Translations under genes and position numbers: made by a program
Shown here: positions 33,528-44,651 of the stretch, piece after piece
How positions within the stretch are numbered: the first letter of the stretch is position 1
How the letters are laid out: every line of letters starts with the position of its first letter
Origin: Cymbidium sinense
Taxonomy: Eukaryota; Streptophyta; Magnoliopsida; Asparagales; Orchidaceae
Length of the DNA stretch: 64,000 nt
Assembly (NCBI GenBank): GCA_021442155.1
Contig: CM038228.1
Location: 88,679,737 to 88,743,736 of the forward strand
Direction: 5' to 3'
The notes under the pieces: model-generated
Databases searched by the model: none
What the model was told of the DNA's origin: nothing
The model's input: the letters and a program-made list of their open reading frames with translations, nothing else

Positions 33528-36500
33528 AAACATAATGGCGGAGGCGAAATCAACTTTCATTATAACTTGATGTAGGAGCCATAATGCTATTATTCCTTCA
33601 AACCTCTTACTTACGAACAACCTTCATCCTCTTTTATGCCTAATAGAGGGTATATCAACTCTGGAGTAATTCATGAAGCTGGGCAGTTGTAGTGGATCCA
33701 TTCATCTTCTATTCAACTTAAAGGTTTGAAGGCCACGCGCTCGTCAGTGTGAAGATATCAGTATTTTAAAACACCAGACAGCTCATCGTGATGGATAAAT
33801 GAGATGCAATCTTTATCTTTGCTGAAATTTAGACTAAATTTTGGACTTAAAAAAAAAGGGAGGAGGTTTGAATGTGTAGAAATTGCATATATATTTACTT
33901 TTATGCAGGTGATTGAAGGCCTCGTTATGCTCATCGAGTGAGATTGAAATTCTTAAAACACCACCATCATCATGGCATGGCGGATAGGCCAAAATAATTG
34001 ATGTACTTGCGGGGATGGCCGAATCTTGCCAAAATCTTAAATCCAAAATTCATACTTACAAAATTCAAGCTAAACAAATAGTCTTTTAAGTTATAAAATA
34101 AATTGATTCGAATTAAATTTTGAATTATAAATGAGAATGAATTTGAAATTAATTTAAAGATTATATTTCAAATAAAAATGGATTGAACTCAACAGATTTA
34201 TGAACTTGAAGTGAATTGAATATTTTAATAATAAATATAAATTTGGTACTTCAATATCTCAGTTTAATTAATTTAGAAGATGACCTGACAAAATATTCAA
34301 TTATAGCACAAAAGATCTTTTGGAATTAGAATATAGTTTTCAAATAATAATTCACTCCAAATGAATTGGAGAAAATCAAGGAATTCATAAGAAATTTTCA
34401 ATGAGATCAAATGATTACTAATAAGCATAATCAATGAATTCTTGGTAAATATTTGAAGCATATTATTCATCTTATTAAATACTCGAATTGGATCAATGAG
34501 AAGTTGATTATAGTTTGTGATGAGTTTGAGAATTATCAATAGACATAAATGAGAGTCTACATTGAACTAATCAACTTTGAATAAAAGAAAGTAATTAAAT
34601 GTTATTCCAAGGGATCTAATAAGCTATTAGACTACTTTAAAATGTCTTCTACGTCATCGGATTTGTAACACATCGTAGAAGCAAATAAAATGCATTAATT
34701 AAGGTTTCGATTGAACTCTTACACATATTATAAAGTATGACTAAAACTCAAATTCAATACTTTAAAATTATGCAAGCATTCTTAAAAATATCTCAGATTT
34801 TAACTATGTTGAATGCTTAAACTTAGAGTCGAGGATCTTTGCGAGGATTGCTTCCGATTTGGTCTTGGGGCCTTTTCAGTTAACAAAATCTAAAAATTTA
34901 ATTATTATAAAAATTTCAACTTATTAAAAGATCTGAGAAGCTAATGTTGTCATATGATAGTAGATCTGATCCTATATTATTAAACTAATAGAGTCGATAG
35001 GATCTGAAATAATAAATTAAATGATCAAATAATGCATTCACCCCGATGATGGTTGTGTTGAATGAAGATTTCAACAGAAGGGGATACTACCATTAACATA
35101 TGTTTTAAAATTTCAAATCAAGTTAATATAAATCAAGTGTTAATACAAATAAAAAATCAGATAAATTATTAAGTTCAAAATGACTAAATGAAAATCATTA
35201 ATCTAAAATTTATAGAAAAATTCAATTCATCCATCTTCCGCAACTGCTTATCGAAGATGACAAATTAAGAAAACTCAAGCTCACAAAGGAACCAATGTCA
35301 AATCAAATATATTTATATATTCGCTCTCAATCAATCGCATGTTAGTAAGGACGTGGCCCGTATTCTCTGACTGCGTGGTTTGGCGAGAAGGCTCCACATA
35401 TGATGTAGTTATGACCAGAGTCCTATAATTGGGTGATTACCTAAATGGCACCATTATATTATGATCATGATTGTTGTCCGTATGTTCCCCAGTGGCTCTG
35501 TACCTTGAGATGTGAATCATATGGTACACCTGATAGGGCAAAAATCTCTCTCTCAGCTAAGGTAGACTTAATGACAAACACCACCCCTGTGTCTATAAGA
35601 ATTTCTTGACGACGCAACCACATTACCATGACATGGATCTTTCTAGTTGGGTCGACTACCCTCTCGACCAAGTAGACTATGGACGATACCGAGATGACTG
35701 AACTATGGGATCTATATCGAGCACGTCATCGTTCCCTCAACCAACCAGTTTAAGTTAAATGATGATGAATGTCATAAATCTAAATTCCAAAACTCCATAT
35801 ACTGCTACTATACGCTACGCACTTAGCAATCTAATGACTAGCCTTAATCGAAAGTTTTTCTCGATTAAGAGGGTAATTAACTATAGGTGCTGCTATAAAC
35901 CTTGAACCGCATCTAAAGTCCTCACAAAATGAGGGTGAAATCTCTGGGTAGTGTCTTATCTACTATTCCATCTGCCCTCTGAAAATTTCACCAATATATC
36001 AAATCATACTCTCTTCAATGTGAGAGGTCGGTGACAAATTTTTGGAGCCCACAGCCACCAATGCCTATATTGATCACCTCTTGGCAACCATCAACTACCT
36101 AAGATCCGAATGCTTTATTTATAATAATATTATGCAAATTTTGAATAGAACAATAAAAATATTAACTTTATATAAATTTTACATCAAAGATTAGATGGCT
36201 AATAAATATAATCTACTAATCATTACAAAATGAGAAATATAATTATATATTTTGTAAACATATACTTAAAATCAAGGTTACTTAAAAAATTAGTCCTAAA
36301 TAAAATTTAAATTTTCAAAGACAAACCTAACAAGAAAAATAACTCAATGAGAAGAAAAGTACAAATAAAAAAATGTTTTTATGTTGAAAATATGAGAAAT
36401 TAAAATTCGATTGATATTTAGCAAGTTGATATAATCAAGAGAATTTTAAATTTTTTTAATCAAAATATAGAGAATATATATAGTTTAATTGATGCAAAAT

Positions 36501-37080
36501 CCAAATTAAGAAGCAAATAAAATTATGGTATAACCCATTTGCCTCCCTTAGATTTGCTCCACTCCTTCTATCTTATATATAATTGATGCAAAATCCAAGT
36601 AAGCATTAACATTACATTTTAACATAAAAAATAATTTATTAAAAATAGAAATTAAATTACTCAAACTAAAATTTAACCTCATGAATTTTAAAATTAATAA
36701 ATTTATTTTAAAAATAATTATATTAATCTTAAAATAAATTTATTGATTTTGTTACTCTTTTAAATCGTAAAAATTAATAAAAATATTCGAGACTAATTTC
36801 TTCCAAATTGATTGCAATAAGTCGATCATGCCAAATTTTAAATCACAGGATCTTGATTCCAATACTATTACAAAAATTAAAACTTATTTGTCATCCCCCA
36901 CTACCACTGCCCTATCTATCCACCATCAGAAATTAAAATTCAAATTCGGGGGATAAAATCGACCGTTCACTGAGGGGAAATGGAGAAATTCAAATTCAAA
37001 TTACTGCCGCCTAAACTTCGACCGTTGGCAGTTTAGTCGTTAAATTCGTATCTACCTGAGATTTGATGTCTGGAGAAAGT
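33528..37080. other. AT-rich spacer of unit 1
   Basis: No gene recognised. The stretch has matching copies at 46.0-49.6 kb and 60.6-64 kb. Sub-blocks 34.1-34.6, 34.9-35.3 and 36.1-36.9 kb are nearly identical in all three units. A more complex block at 35.33-36.11 kb (AAGGACGTGGCCC, GTGGTTTGGCGAGA, GGTAATTAACTATAGGTGC) is less AT-rich. Its last part resembles 14.17-14.33 kb of the left arm (CCTTAATCGA, GTAATTAACTAT, GAATCTCTGG). Small frames such as 34297-34539 (minus) recur in all units but have no domain. Confidence 0.5.
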
Positions 37081-37084
37081 TTCA

Positions 37085-37087
<3 letters not shown>

Positions 37088-37119
<32 letters not shown>
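37088..37119 (+). repeat. CT microsatellite in MADS 5' leader
   Basis: (CT)n directly upstream of the MADS start, about 70 bp before the ATG. CT-rich leaders are common in plant genes. The unit 2 copy is at 49614-49650. Confidence 0.8.
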
Positions 37120-37123
<4 letters not shown>

Positions 37124-37189
37124 TGTCTGTCTTAGCTCTGCTTTACTTCCGATTTGTACTTTTCTCTCTGCAAAAAGTGGATCGTCATT

Positions 37190-37669
37190 ATGGCCGGGAA
37201 AGGGCGAAAAAGGGTGGAGAATAAGTTGATAGAGAACCCTTCTTCGCGAATGGTTTGCTTCTCAAAGCGTCGCAAAGGGCTCTTCAAGAAGGTGGAGGAG
37301 CTCTCAATCTTAACCGGTGCTAACATCGCCGTTCTCACCTTCTCTCCGGCCGGAAAGCTTTACTGCTCCGATGCCCAAACCTGCGATTCTCTCCTATGCC
37401 CTCAAGTTGGTATGTCCTCTGAGATCGAAAGAGAAGGGAATAGGGAATTTGCTCTTGCTGAAACCATGGTTGCCGACTCCTTCCTCTGCCATCAATTAGA
37501 AATGTCCGCAGAAACAGAGGTAGAAGAAGATGCTGCTTTTTCTGAAGCCATGGCTGCCGAATCCTTCCCCTGCCCGCAACTTGAAATGCCCGCAAAAGAA
37601 AATGTTTTCGGATCTGATTTTGCTGAAGACATGGTTGAAGAGATCTTCTCCTCGAGATCCCAACCCTAA
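37190..37669 (+). CDS. Type I MADS-box protein with C-terminal repeats
   Basis: A 159-residue frame from ATG 37190. An upstream in-frame ATG at 37154 would add 12 residues, but the MADS box begins at [12 protein letters not shown]. Residues 1-60 form an SRF-like MADS domain with [39 protein letters not shown] and AGKLY, resembling type I M-alpha (AGL62-like) proteins. There is no K-box, as expected for type I. Residues 66-159 contain repeats of about 30 residues, each with a CPQ(L/V)(E/G)M-like core followed by an acidic FAE(A/T/D)M(V/A) tail. The stop at 37667 falls inside the fourth repeat and a shifted frame continues downstream, so the protein may be truncated. Type I MADS proteins act as DNA-binding regulators, often in gametophyte or endosperm; this role is inferred from the family. 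Confidence 0.75.
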   Translation: MAGKGRKRVENKLIENPSSRMVCFSKRRKGLFKKVEELSILTGANIAVLTFSPAGKLYCSDAQTCDSLLCPQVGMSSEIEREGNREFALAETMVADSFLCHQLEMSAETEVEEDAAFSEAMAAESFPCPQLEMPAKENVFGSDFAEDMVEEIFSSRSQP

Positions 37670-37997
37670 ACTCCCTACCCTGGCCTGAACTGGGCATCTC
37701 CTCGGAGAACGATGCTTGGAAATCTGTTTTCCTGTAGAAGACATAAATAGAAACCGCTACAACTCTGCCGCTGCAGCCTTCGACCACCTGCCCTTCCCTC
37801 AATTCGACATCTCCAGGGAAACAGAGGCAGAGATTTGTTGGGATTTTGATTTTGCTGAAGCTATGGCCGGAAAGGAACTGCCTTTCTGGTACAACAGACC
37901 TAACGTCCAGGCCATGGGCTGTGAAGAACTCCAGCGATTGAATAGAGCCATTTTGGAGTATCGACAGATGCAGTTGTCCAAATACTGTTATAGATAG
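37670..37997 (+). pseudogene. Out-of-frame C-terminal part of the MADS gene
   Basis: Past the stop, one frame reads [17 protein letters not shown] (a fourth repeat) up to a stop at 37735. Another frame (about 37716-37997) gives FPQFDISRETEAEI, FDFAEAMAG and ends LEYRQMQLSKYCYR (a fifth repeat plus tail). The repeat cores match those inside the main frame, so the ancestral protein was probably longer and has suffered at least two frame changes. A spliced intron is an alternative, but no clear GT-AG pair bridges the frames. Confidence 0.55.
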
Positions 37998-37999
37998 AT

Positions 38000-39071
38000 A
38001 GCTCATATAGATAGTTTTATTGCAATTTCTCATGCATTATAGATTGACTGATTACTGTCATCATGTTCTTAACTGTTACTGAGGCATTGTATAGTCATTC
38101 TTGATTGTGTTATGCATTCGTACCATGTGTGATAAAGTTCATTTGTTGTACTGCATTCAATAAAACATTTTCGGGTCTGATTCTATCATAAAAGACAGCT
38201 TTTTTTTCTACATTTGTTCATTTAATCTGTTGATCTTCTTTGCCTGAAAGTTCTGAAAACATGTAGTAACATCATACAGTGCTGAAGCACAGACTGCGAA
38301 TAAGTCTCCCTTGAACTCCTCCTCTGTCTCCTCCACGAGCTCAGGCTGTAGAACGATATGATGCCCTGAAGTCCATTCATGAAAACTGAAGATTTCTTTT
38401 GATAATTTCTTGCTTGATATGCAAATCCAATGTTAATTTCTTATCAATTTTTGTGTTTCCTGAGGCGAAGTTCTATACTATGTGACTAATTTTGCATAAA
38501 AAGAATCAAAGAATTACCAACGAGAAGAAATTTAAGTGGTACTCTCCCCAACTTCGCAAATAAATAAATAAATAAATCTTTAGATTTAATTAATATAAAA
38601 TAGGTAATACTTAAATTTTATTAATCTCCATTTCATTTGCAAATAGACGAGTTTGTTAGATTTAAATGTAATGAATAATTTAGCTTTCATTAGTTTATTA
38701 TAACTTTTAGTTAATTTATTTTATGTTAAAAAAAATTGGATATGTTAAATGGCTATTAAAAATAAAAACAAATATTGTTGATAGTAAATTAGATATAAAA
38801 TTATTTATTAATTATTTACAGAGAACTAGAGGTAAAATTATATTATGAATTCATTACACATAAATTCAACGTTACTTAAAAATTAACACAATTTTAAAAT
38901 TTCGAATTTAAGCCAAAGGGAAACATTTTTTTCTTACCGTTTGGCTGAAGGAAATTTGAGAAATTAAAATTCAAATTACTGCCACCTAAATGATTGGACC
39001 GTTAGCAGTTAAGCTATCAAGTTCTGTGTAACTTACCTGAGATTTGATGAGATTGAACCAAGTTTCATTAG

Positions 39072-39103
<32 letters not shown>

Positions 39104-39190
39104 TCATGCTTGAGATTTGATGAGAATGGACAAAGTGGAGTTAGTCTCTCTCTCTCTCACTGTCTCTGACCACCGTTCTCTATACTTTCC
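38000..39190. other. MADS 3' flank and AT-rich spacer
   Basis: No gene seen. A possible polyadenylation signal, CAATAAAAC, lies near 38158. The stretch 38.56-38.9 kb is AT-rich and has a copy at 53.55-53.85 kb. At 38.94-39.1 kb the leader of the second MADS remnant begins, similar to the leader at 36.99-37.1 kb (GGAGAAATTCAAATT-like, GTTGGCAGTT-like, TGAGATTTGATG, then CT and CA microsatellites). Confidence 0.5.
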
Positions 39191-39192
39191 CA

Positions 39193-39365
39193 ATGCTGAA
39201 AGGAGAAAGAGAGAAAAAAAAGGTAGAAAATAAGCTGATAGAGAACCCTCCGTCTCGAATGATTTGCTTCTGAAAGCATCGTAAAGGGCTTTTCAAGAAG
39301 GCAGAGGAGCTCTCAATCTAATGTCATGGCTGTTTACTCCTTCCCTTACCCTGAATTTGATATGG
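39193..39365 (+). pseudogene. Second MADS-box remnant, unit 1
   Basis: From ATG 39193 the frame gives a Lys-rich start, then [17 protein letters not shown], a stop, KHRKGLFKKAEELSI and another stop. The MADS box is recognisable but ends abruptly and is followed by YSFPYPEFDMEDFF-like text that matches the repeat core of the main MADS gene. The [11 protein letters not shown] half of the box and most repeats are missing. It is a deleted paralogue lying 2 kb downstream and in the same orientation. A further copy is at 54.1 kb in unit 2. Confidence 0.75.
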
Positions 39366-39454
39366 AAGATTTTTTTTAAATAAGTATTAAATAAATTTTA
39401 ATTTTAATTTTAAATATATATATATAGAAAAATTTTAACTTTAGGTAGCCTCAT

Positions 39455-39620
39455 AAGTGGGCGACTGGCCAACCGGCTCATCGCTGGGGTGACTTAAAGT
39501 GAGTCGACCGATTATCGGACGACTGGCTATAGACCTAATGGCGATTATCTGCCTACAGCTTGTCGCCTGATAATCGGCCGACTGGCTTTGTTTATAGAAC
39601 CGTCGACAATCGGCTTAGGA
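39455..39620 (+). repeat. Short GC-rich direct repeats (ATCGG.CGACTGGC)
   Basis: GGGCGACTGGCCAACCGGCT, CGATTATCGGACGACTGGCT, GATAATCGGCCGACTGGCTT and CGTCGACAATCGGCTTAGG occur within about 150 bp. The unit 2 counterpart (54.3-54.45 kb) has lost most of the GC-rich pieces. These repeats lie just upstream of the presumed MULE-PMD leader. Confidence 0.55.
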
Positions 39621-40560
39621 ATATTTATGCCGACCAAGGTGGTAGACCGGCGCTACCGATTCATTCCTTGTTTCTCTCCGACCCTACGACAACAACCTAA
39701 TCACAACCATTCGCGGCCTCTCCCGACTCCACCTCCCGATCCCGGCTCCACGTCGAACTCCCGGCTCCACCTCGCACGAGACCGCGACTGGCTCCCTAAG
39801 GTAAATATTCGATTCTCCCTAATCTTCCATTTTGCATAATATTGGATTGAGTATGATAAATCATATATCATAGTTTAAAGAAAACTTTTGATTGAGCTTT
39901 AGGGAACTTTGATTTAGTTATTTGAAGTTTAGGGAATGTTATATGCTAAGAGAATATTCGCACTTTAGAGCTCTGTTATGCCACCACTGAATGGTTGCAC
40001 AAGTTCTGGCATTGCTTCACTATTTTGGACCGAAAATAAAACAGTTTCTCTAATCAATTGAAGGATCTTTTATTGATTTATTTATTTATTTTATTTTGAG
40101 TAATAGTCTATCAACAAAACATGCATATTGCTGCCAAAAGATTGAACGAAATATAAAACGAGAAAAGCATGTATTATGACAATTGCAGGCGGAACAAGTG
40201 TTCACAAATCTCTATATTTATGAGGTTTTTTTTTTTCAGAATAGAGATTAGGTGTGATTATGATATTGAATGGATCAAAGAGAAAAATCATATACAACTA
40301 TAGCTCCATTTGGCATGTTATGTTTGTTGGAATATATCAGACAAGCTCATGTTGTGAAGTTATAACATTTGGATTTACTGTTGATTCAATTATTATGTCA
40401 AAATTTTTTAATATAAATTGTATTAGGATGAGTTCAAAAATTATTAGATTTATTTTGAGATTAGTGAAATATCAATTTTGCATTTTGTTCATTCAATATT
40501 TTAGGTTGGTTGCTGAGCATACTTTAGGATGAGTTAAGAGTTCATTTTCTCGATCCTTTT
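39600..40560 (+). other. Presumed leader exon and first intron of MULE-PMD gene
   Basis: A GC-rich piece (39.64-39.80 kb) with CGGCTCCAC-type repeats ends in CTAAG|GTAAATATT, a good plant donor site. AT-rich sequence follows for about 700 bp to ATTTTAG|GTTGG near 40505, a good acceptor. Coding similarity to MULE proteins begins shortly afterwards. The unit 2 copy keeps TAAAGTAAATATT at about 54570. Transcription from here is inferred, not shown. Confidence 0.35.
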
Positions 40561-40567
40561 CTATGAT

Positions 40568-40885
40568 GGACAACTGATTATTGATGATCAGTTTATTCTA
40601 AGTTATGTTGGTGAAAGAAATCGCCCTGTGCGAGTCTCGCGTCATGCAAGCTTAGAAGATTTAAAATAGAAAGTATTTAGATCTCTACATTATGAAGTAG
40701 ATAACTTTATACTGGAGCTAACCTGTCATTTTCCTGTTGACGCGGGATTTATAGCATCTACGATTTCTGACAATGAAGTCTGCAGTGCTGTACTTGATGA
40801 AGCTTCCCGTCAAACATTGATTCTTTATGTTGAAGTCAAGCCACAATGTAGTGCTTCAACTGCAACTGATATTGATCTCATGTAG
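40568..40885 (+). pseudogene. MULE N-terminal PB1-like segment, unit 1
   Basis: A frame of 106 codons with one internal TAG reads FILSYVGERNRPVRVSRHAS, LEDL, RSLHYEVDNFILELTCHFPV and SRQTLILYVEVKP. This resembles the PB1-like N-terminal part of plant Mutator-like transposase proteins (Y.GG..R...V.....LE.L...I......LTCR.P). It is followed by an acidic linker with stops. The unit 2 copy (55.25-55.5 kb) is far more eroded. Confidence 0.55.
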
Positions 40886-41344
40886 CATAATATTTCATCT
40901 AATTATGCACATGATTTCACTTTTTCAACAGCATCCGTACCGTAACACTATTGCGACGACTCAAAACTAAGGTTAGCAGTTACCTTAAAAGCACTGTTAG
41001 TGTCTTGATTTTATGATTCAACCTATCTCGCATCTTGTTCTAATGATATTGACTTTCTTTACACATAACTCGAGAACTGAAGCATGTTGTAATGAGCAAC
41101 CCAGCATCTAGATTCCTATCTCGATGATGAGTACAGAATGAATAGCGAATCAAGTGATGCATTTGATGATAGCAATGCTTAAGAAGATTCTTTCCTTGGT
41201 AATAATAGTTTATGTGACAACAATGCTGGTCACGAACTTATTAGGAATCATTCAATCCGGAATTCTACAAATGATGATGCTATGATCTGCAACAACGACT
41301 ATGTCCACACATATCAAATCACAAAAGATTGAGATGCAGACAAT

Positions 41345-43090
41345 GTATTTGATGGTCCATCTGATAGTATAAGTTTTGCAGATGATATCGAAGTTCCAGT
41401 TGAACTATATGAAGGTATGTGCTTCTCAAATAAGAAGGAGCTTCAGTTTACAGTCGTTGGTTGGTCAATAACAAATAATGTTCAGTTTCTCACCATTACT
41501 TCAAATCAAAAGAATCTTACAGTTGTAAGTGCACAACATAGCAATCCCAGCATGCCAATGGCATACCTTTGTAGTAACGACAAGCGTTGGGAGGTGCTTG
41601 GAGGATATCAATGTTAGGTGCATCACATGCATCGGCACTATCGGTGGTTATGGATATATCAATGTAGGTCTAAGTTCATTAGTTATTTCATAATACGGTT
41701 ATGCGATCTCACTTGAAACCAAGAGATCATTAGAAGGATGTAATCAAAATTTAATATTAAAGTGTCTTACATGAAGGCATGGGATCGCACAAGAATATCA
41801 GAGCGATATTTAGGAGTTAGAAGGACTCGTATCGCTCTCTTGGCCTATTCATGGATTCGTTATGCTCCGTTTTGTCAGACACTATTTATAAAATTTTATC
41901 ATCAAATACATGCAGGTTTCAAAGATTATTTTGGGCTTTTGGACCATCAATATCAGGTTGGGAATTTTGTCGTCCAGTTCTGAGCATGGATGGGACATTC
42001 CTACTTGGAAAGTACTGTAGTACCTTACTCATGGCTATTGGTATTGATGAATGGATTATTTGCTTTTTTTCTATAGTTGAATATAAAAATAGAGTCTAGC
42101 TCTAGTTTATTATGTGCATACAACTATTTACTTGCATCGGTAAGAAATGATTTGTGTATTATCTCGAGATAAGCATGCTCGAGATTGAGTGCGTGGTTGT
42201 CAAGATGTATTCCCTTAAAAGCGCGCGTATCATTGCTTAAATCATCTGAGGGAGAACTTAAAAAAAGTAGTGAGAATAATAAATATTGTAGATGTTGAAT
42301 TTATATGTAAAAAAAATGTATATGTTTGGCAGTACGAATGACATAAACATATTCAATCGACATATGAAAGACATAAAGAATATTAAAGCCGAAGCATGCC
42401 AATGGTTAGTAGAGCGTAATGTGTGCAAGTGGTCGTTGGTCCATGATGGTGGTAAGCGATATGGTAATATGACGACAAATACTTCTGAATGTTTCAATAG
42501 AGTTCTCAAGCGTGCGAATTGCCAATTCAAACCCTAATCACAACGATTTATAATAATATTATCGGTTTATTTTTTAAGAGACCTGGTACCACGGACTTAG
42601 GAGAACCAACTGATGAATTTACATTCTCTCCTTGAGCACAAGCTGTGCTCAGCAAATTCAAACGTGAGGCCATACACTATCCACAACCAGTCAATATCAA
42701 TGCTAACGAAGTGCAAGTGTTCAACATGGGTTATCGATTCTTTTTGACTTAGGTTGACGGTTATGTTCTTATAGGCAGGACAACGATTTATCACATGTGG
42801 TCATTCTATTGTTGCTTTAGTCCATTGGAGATTGAATCATTTGGCCTCAAGATACTACACTATGGCAATGTATGGGCATACATACTCTGTGAACTATCAT
42901 GTTCTGCTAGATCAAAATAACTAGTCAAACTTTGATGCGGAGCGGGGACTGTATCCTTTGCTACCACCCAATGTTAAAATAAGATCAGGTAGAACATTAC
43001 AATATAAGAACACAAATGGGCGAGAAACAACGATTCATTATGTGTAGTATGTGTAAATCAGTTGATCATTATTGGACATCGTACCCGTAG
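41345..43090 (+). pseudogene. Mutator-like (MULE) transposase, unit 1 copy
   Basis: In order: VPVELYEGMCFSNKKEL and KRWEVLGGYQC (MuDR N-terminal and zinc-finger region); FWAFGPSISGWEFCRPVLSM then DGTFLLGKY (MULE core containing the first catalytic Asp, near 41985); LLMAIGIDEWI and SIVEYKN; then 42292-42537 with KAEACQWLVERNVCKWS and MTTNTSECFNRVLKRA. A SWIM-like zone follows, and a zinc knuckle at 43043-43084 reads CSMCKSVDHYWTSY, where the last Cys is Tyr. Several frameshifts and stops interrupt it. The PMD follows downstream. It is inactive as read. Confidence 0.8.
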
Positions 43091-43229
43091 TAAAGGTTAG
43101 TATAGATAGTGTAGAAAAATTTTATGTACATAGGGTTTACGAATATTTGAAATTCTTTCATACTTTAGTACAATATAAATATAAATGACTTCTAACATTG
43201 TCCATTTTTCTTTGTTCTTCTGCCTTAGA

Positions 43230-44651
43230 TACGATGGTCGAGGAGCCTTCCAAACCAATTAGACATCGGAGAGGAGGCATGCTGAGATGGCCGATGGAGC
43301 ACCAGATCCAGCACCTTCAGAGCTTCATCCCAATATATCCTTCTTACATGGTAGACATAGGATCGTGCATCCGAATTCGGTATGAATTTAATTTCTAGTA
43401 CATTATGTCAAAATATTTTAACTAATAACATGAACTGACATTAATTTCTAATACATTATGGCGAGAGGAGGCATCTTTGAGATGGCGATGGCGCTGACAC
43501 CAGAGGTCCATCCAATTCACATAAGGGTTGTGCATCCAATTTGTTATGAATTTAATTTCTAGTACATTATGTCAAAATATTTTAGCGATAATATGAGCCG
43601 ACATTATTTTCTTTCTTTTACAAGGTACTATTTTGGAAGCGACTTCACATCTCCTTATCTTTGAGGAGTGACCCATTACACACGCGGTTCACATCTGCCC
43701 TCCGTGTATTGGGGGTGTACTGCGTTAGTCATATACGATACATTTAGATCATCACTTGTTGTATTAGTTGGCGTTGGTCTCCTCGGACCAACACTTTTAC
43801 TTAATTGTGGCGAGAGATGACATTGATCTTGGGATTGTGTGTAGATGGACCACCAATCATTGGACCTATTATAGTTGGAGAGGGGAAGCGATGGAAAAAT
43901 TGGCCTGATTGTTACGATGAGTTACTGGGTGGGCACCCCATTGCTGAAACTATATATCATGACCCGTCGACTAGTACATTCTACTTTTCGGATGGGACAC
44001 AATTGTATGTGCAGCTAGTGGACATTTTTTGAGTCCTCGACCTCATATATGGAGTTTAGCAGACATTTACGAGCATATGTACTATTTCTTTTAGAGAGTT
44101 TTTTACTGACATATACTTCAAGTTCAAAGATGCACTTATAGTATCTTTCTTTATTAGAAGATCTAGATACATTTACCACATTCTCAGTAGGCAAAGCAGT
44201 GTTGGCACACCTATACATGGAGCTGAATGAGTCAACTAGACTAAAGAGGGCCAACTTGGCTGGTTGTCTTCATCTACTCCAGTTTTGGTCTTTGAAGCGA
44301 CTTCATGTTAGGAGACCAACATTAGATGTCTCCTATCCTGAGGATTTTGATAGGTTGAGCATTAATTTTAGGTGAAAACTAAAGCTTCAATTACTTTAAT
44401 ATCTTGATTTTATAAATAACTAATTTGTACATGCGGTTTAATCATGTGGAAATGTATGCTGCGGATGCCCTTTGGAAATATCATGCTTTATCGGGATGAG
44501 CTTGATGGGCTACTCTTGAGCGTACTCTTAAATGTTATAGCCCATTTTTTGAATTTAAATGCAATCTTGAGTAACTATTTATACGAGTTACTTGGGGCCG
44601 TATGATATTCGATTAGAGCTTGACTATCGATATTTGTATGCATTTGGCTAT
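43230..44651 (+). pseudogene. Plant mobile domain (PMD) region, unit 1 copy
   Basis: After an intron-like gap (TTAG acceptor near 43228) the text reads TMVEEPSKPIRHR, then a duplicated segment, then LGLCVDGPPIIGPIIVGEGK and WPDCYDELLGGHPIAE (frame 43805-44032), and later GKAVLAHLYMELNESTRL, AGCLHLLQFWSLKRLHV and MPFGNIMLYRDELDGLL. These are the conserved blocks of the PMD shared by plant MAIN/MAIL-like proteins and transposons. The copy has lost splice-site-like pieces and parts of exons relative to unit 2 and is cut off at the duplication junction. Function in the element is unknown. Confidence 0.75.
43362..43620 (+). repeat. Local ~175-bp duplication within PMD 5' part
   Basis: GTGCATCC...TATGAATTTAATTTCTAGTACATTATGTCAAAATATTTTA appears twice (near 43362 and 43530). 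The exon-like and intron-like text before each copy is also related (GAGGAGGCATGCTGAGATGG against GAGGAGGCATCTTTGAGATG). The same doubling is in unit 2 (57.88 and 58.07 kb), so it predates the large duplication. Confidence 0.7.

Larger units (their letters stand above)
32177..44651 (+). repeat. Tandem segmental duplication, unit 1 (~12.5 kb)
   Basis: Unit 1 starts inside the WRKY-like gene at ATGGCGATATTC and ends inside the PMD. The same series of landmarks restarts at 44652 and at 59262. Contents in order: WRKY-like tail, LTR-like block, AT-rich spacer, MADS gene, MADS remnant, MULE transposase, PMD. It is the only unit with a readable complete MADS domain. Confidence 0.85.

Noticed and set aside
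34297..34539. Minus-strand frame recurring at 46909-47103 and 61457-61696
   Set aside because: Its conservation follows from near-identity of the whole AT-rich block in the three units; the protein has no domain and only AT-driven composition.
37335..38033. 232-codon minus-strand frame opposite the MADS gene
   Set aside because: It is the antisense shadow of the MADS coding sequence and its repeats; no domain, and the sense strand has a clear MADS box.
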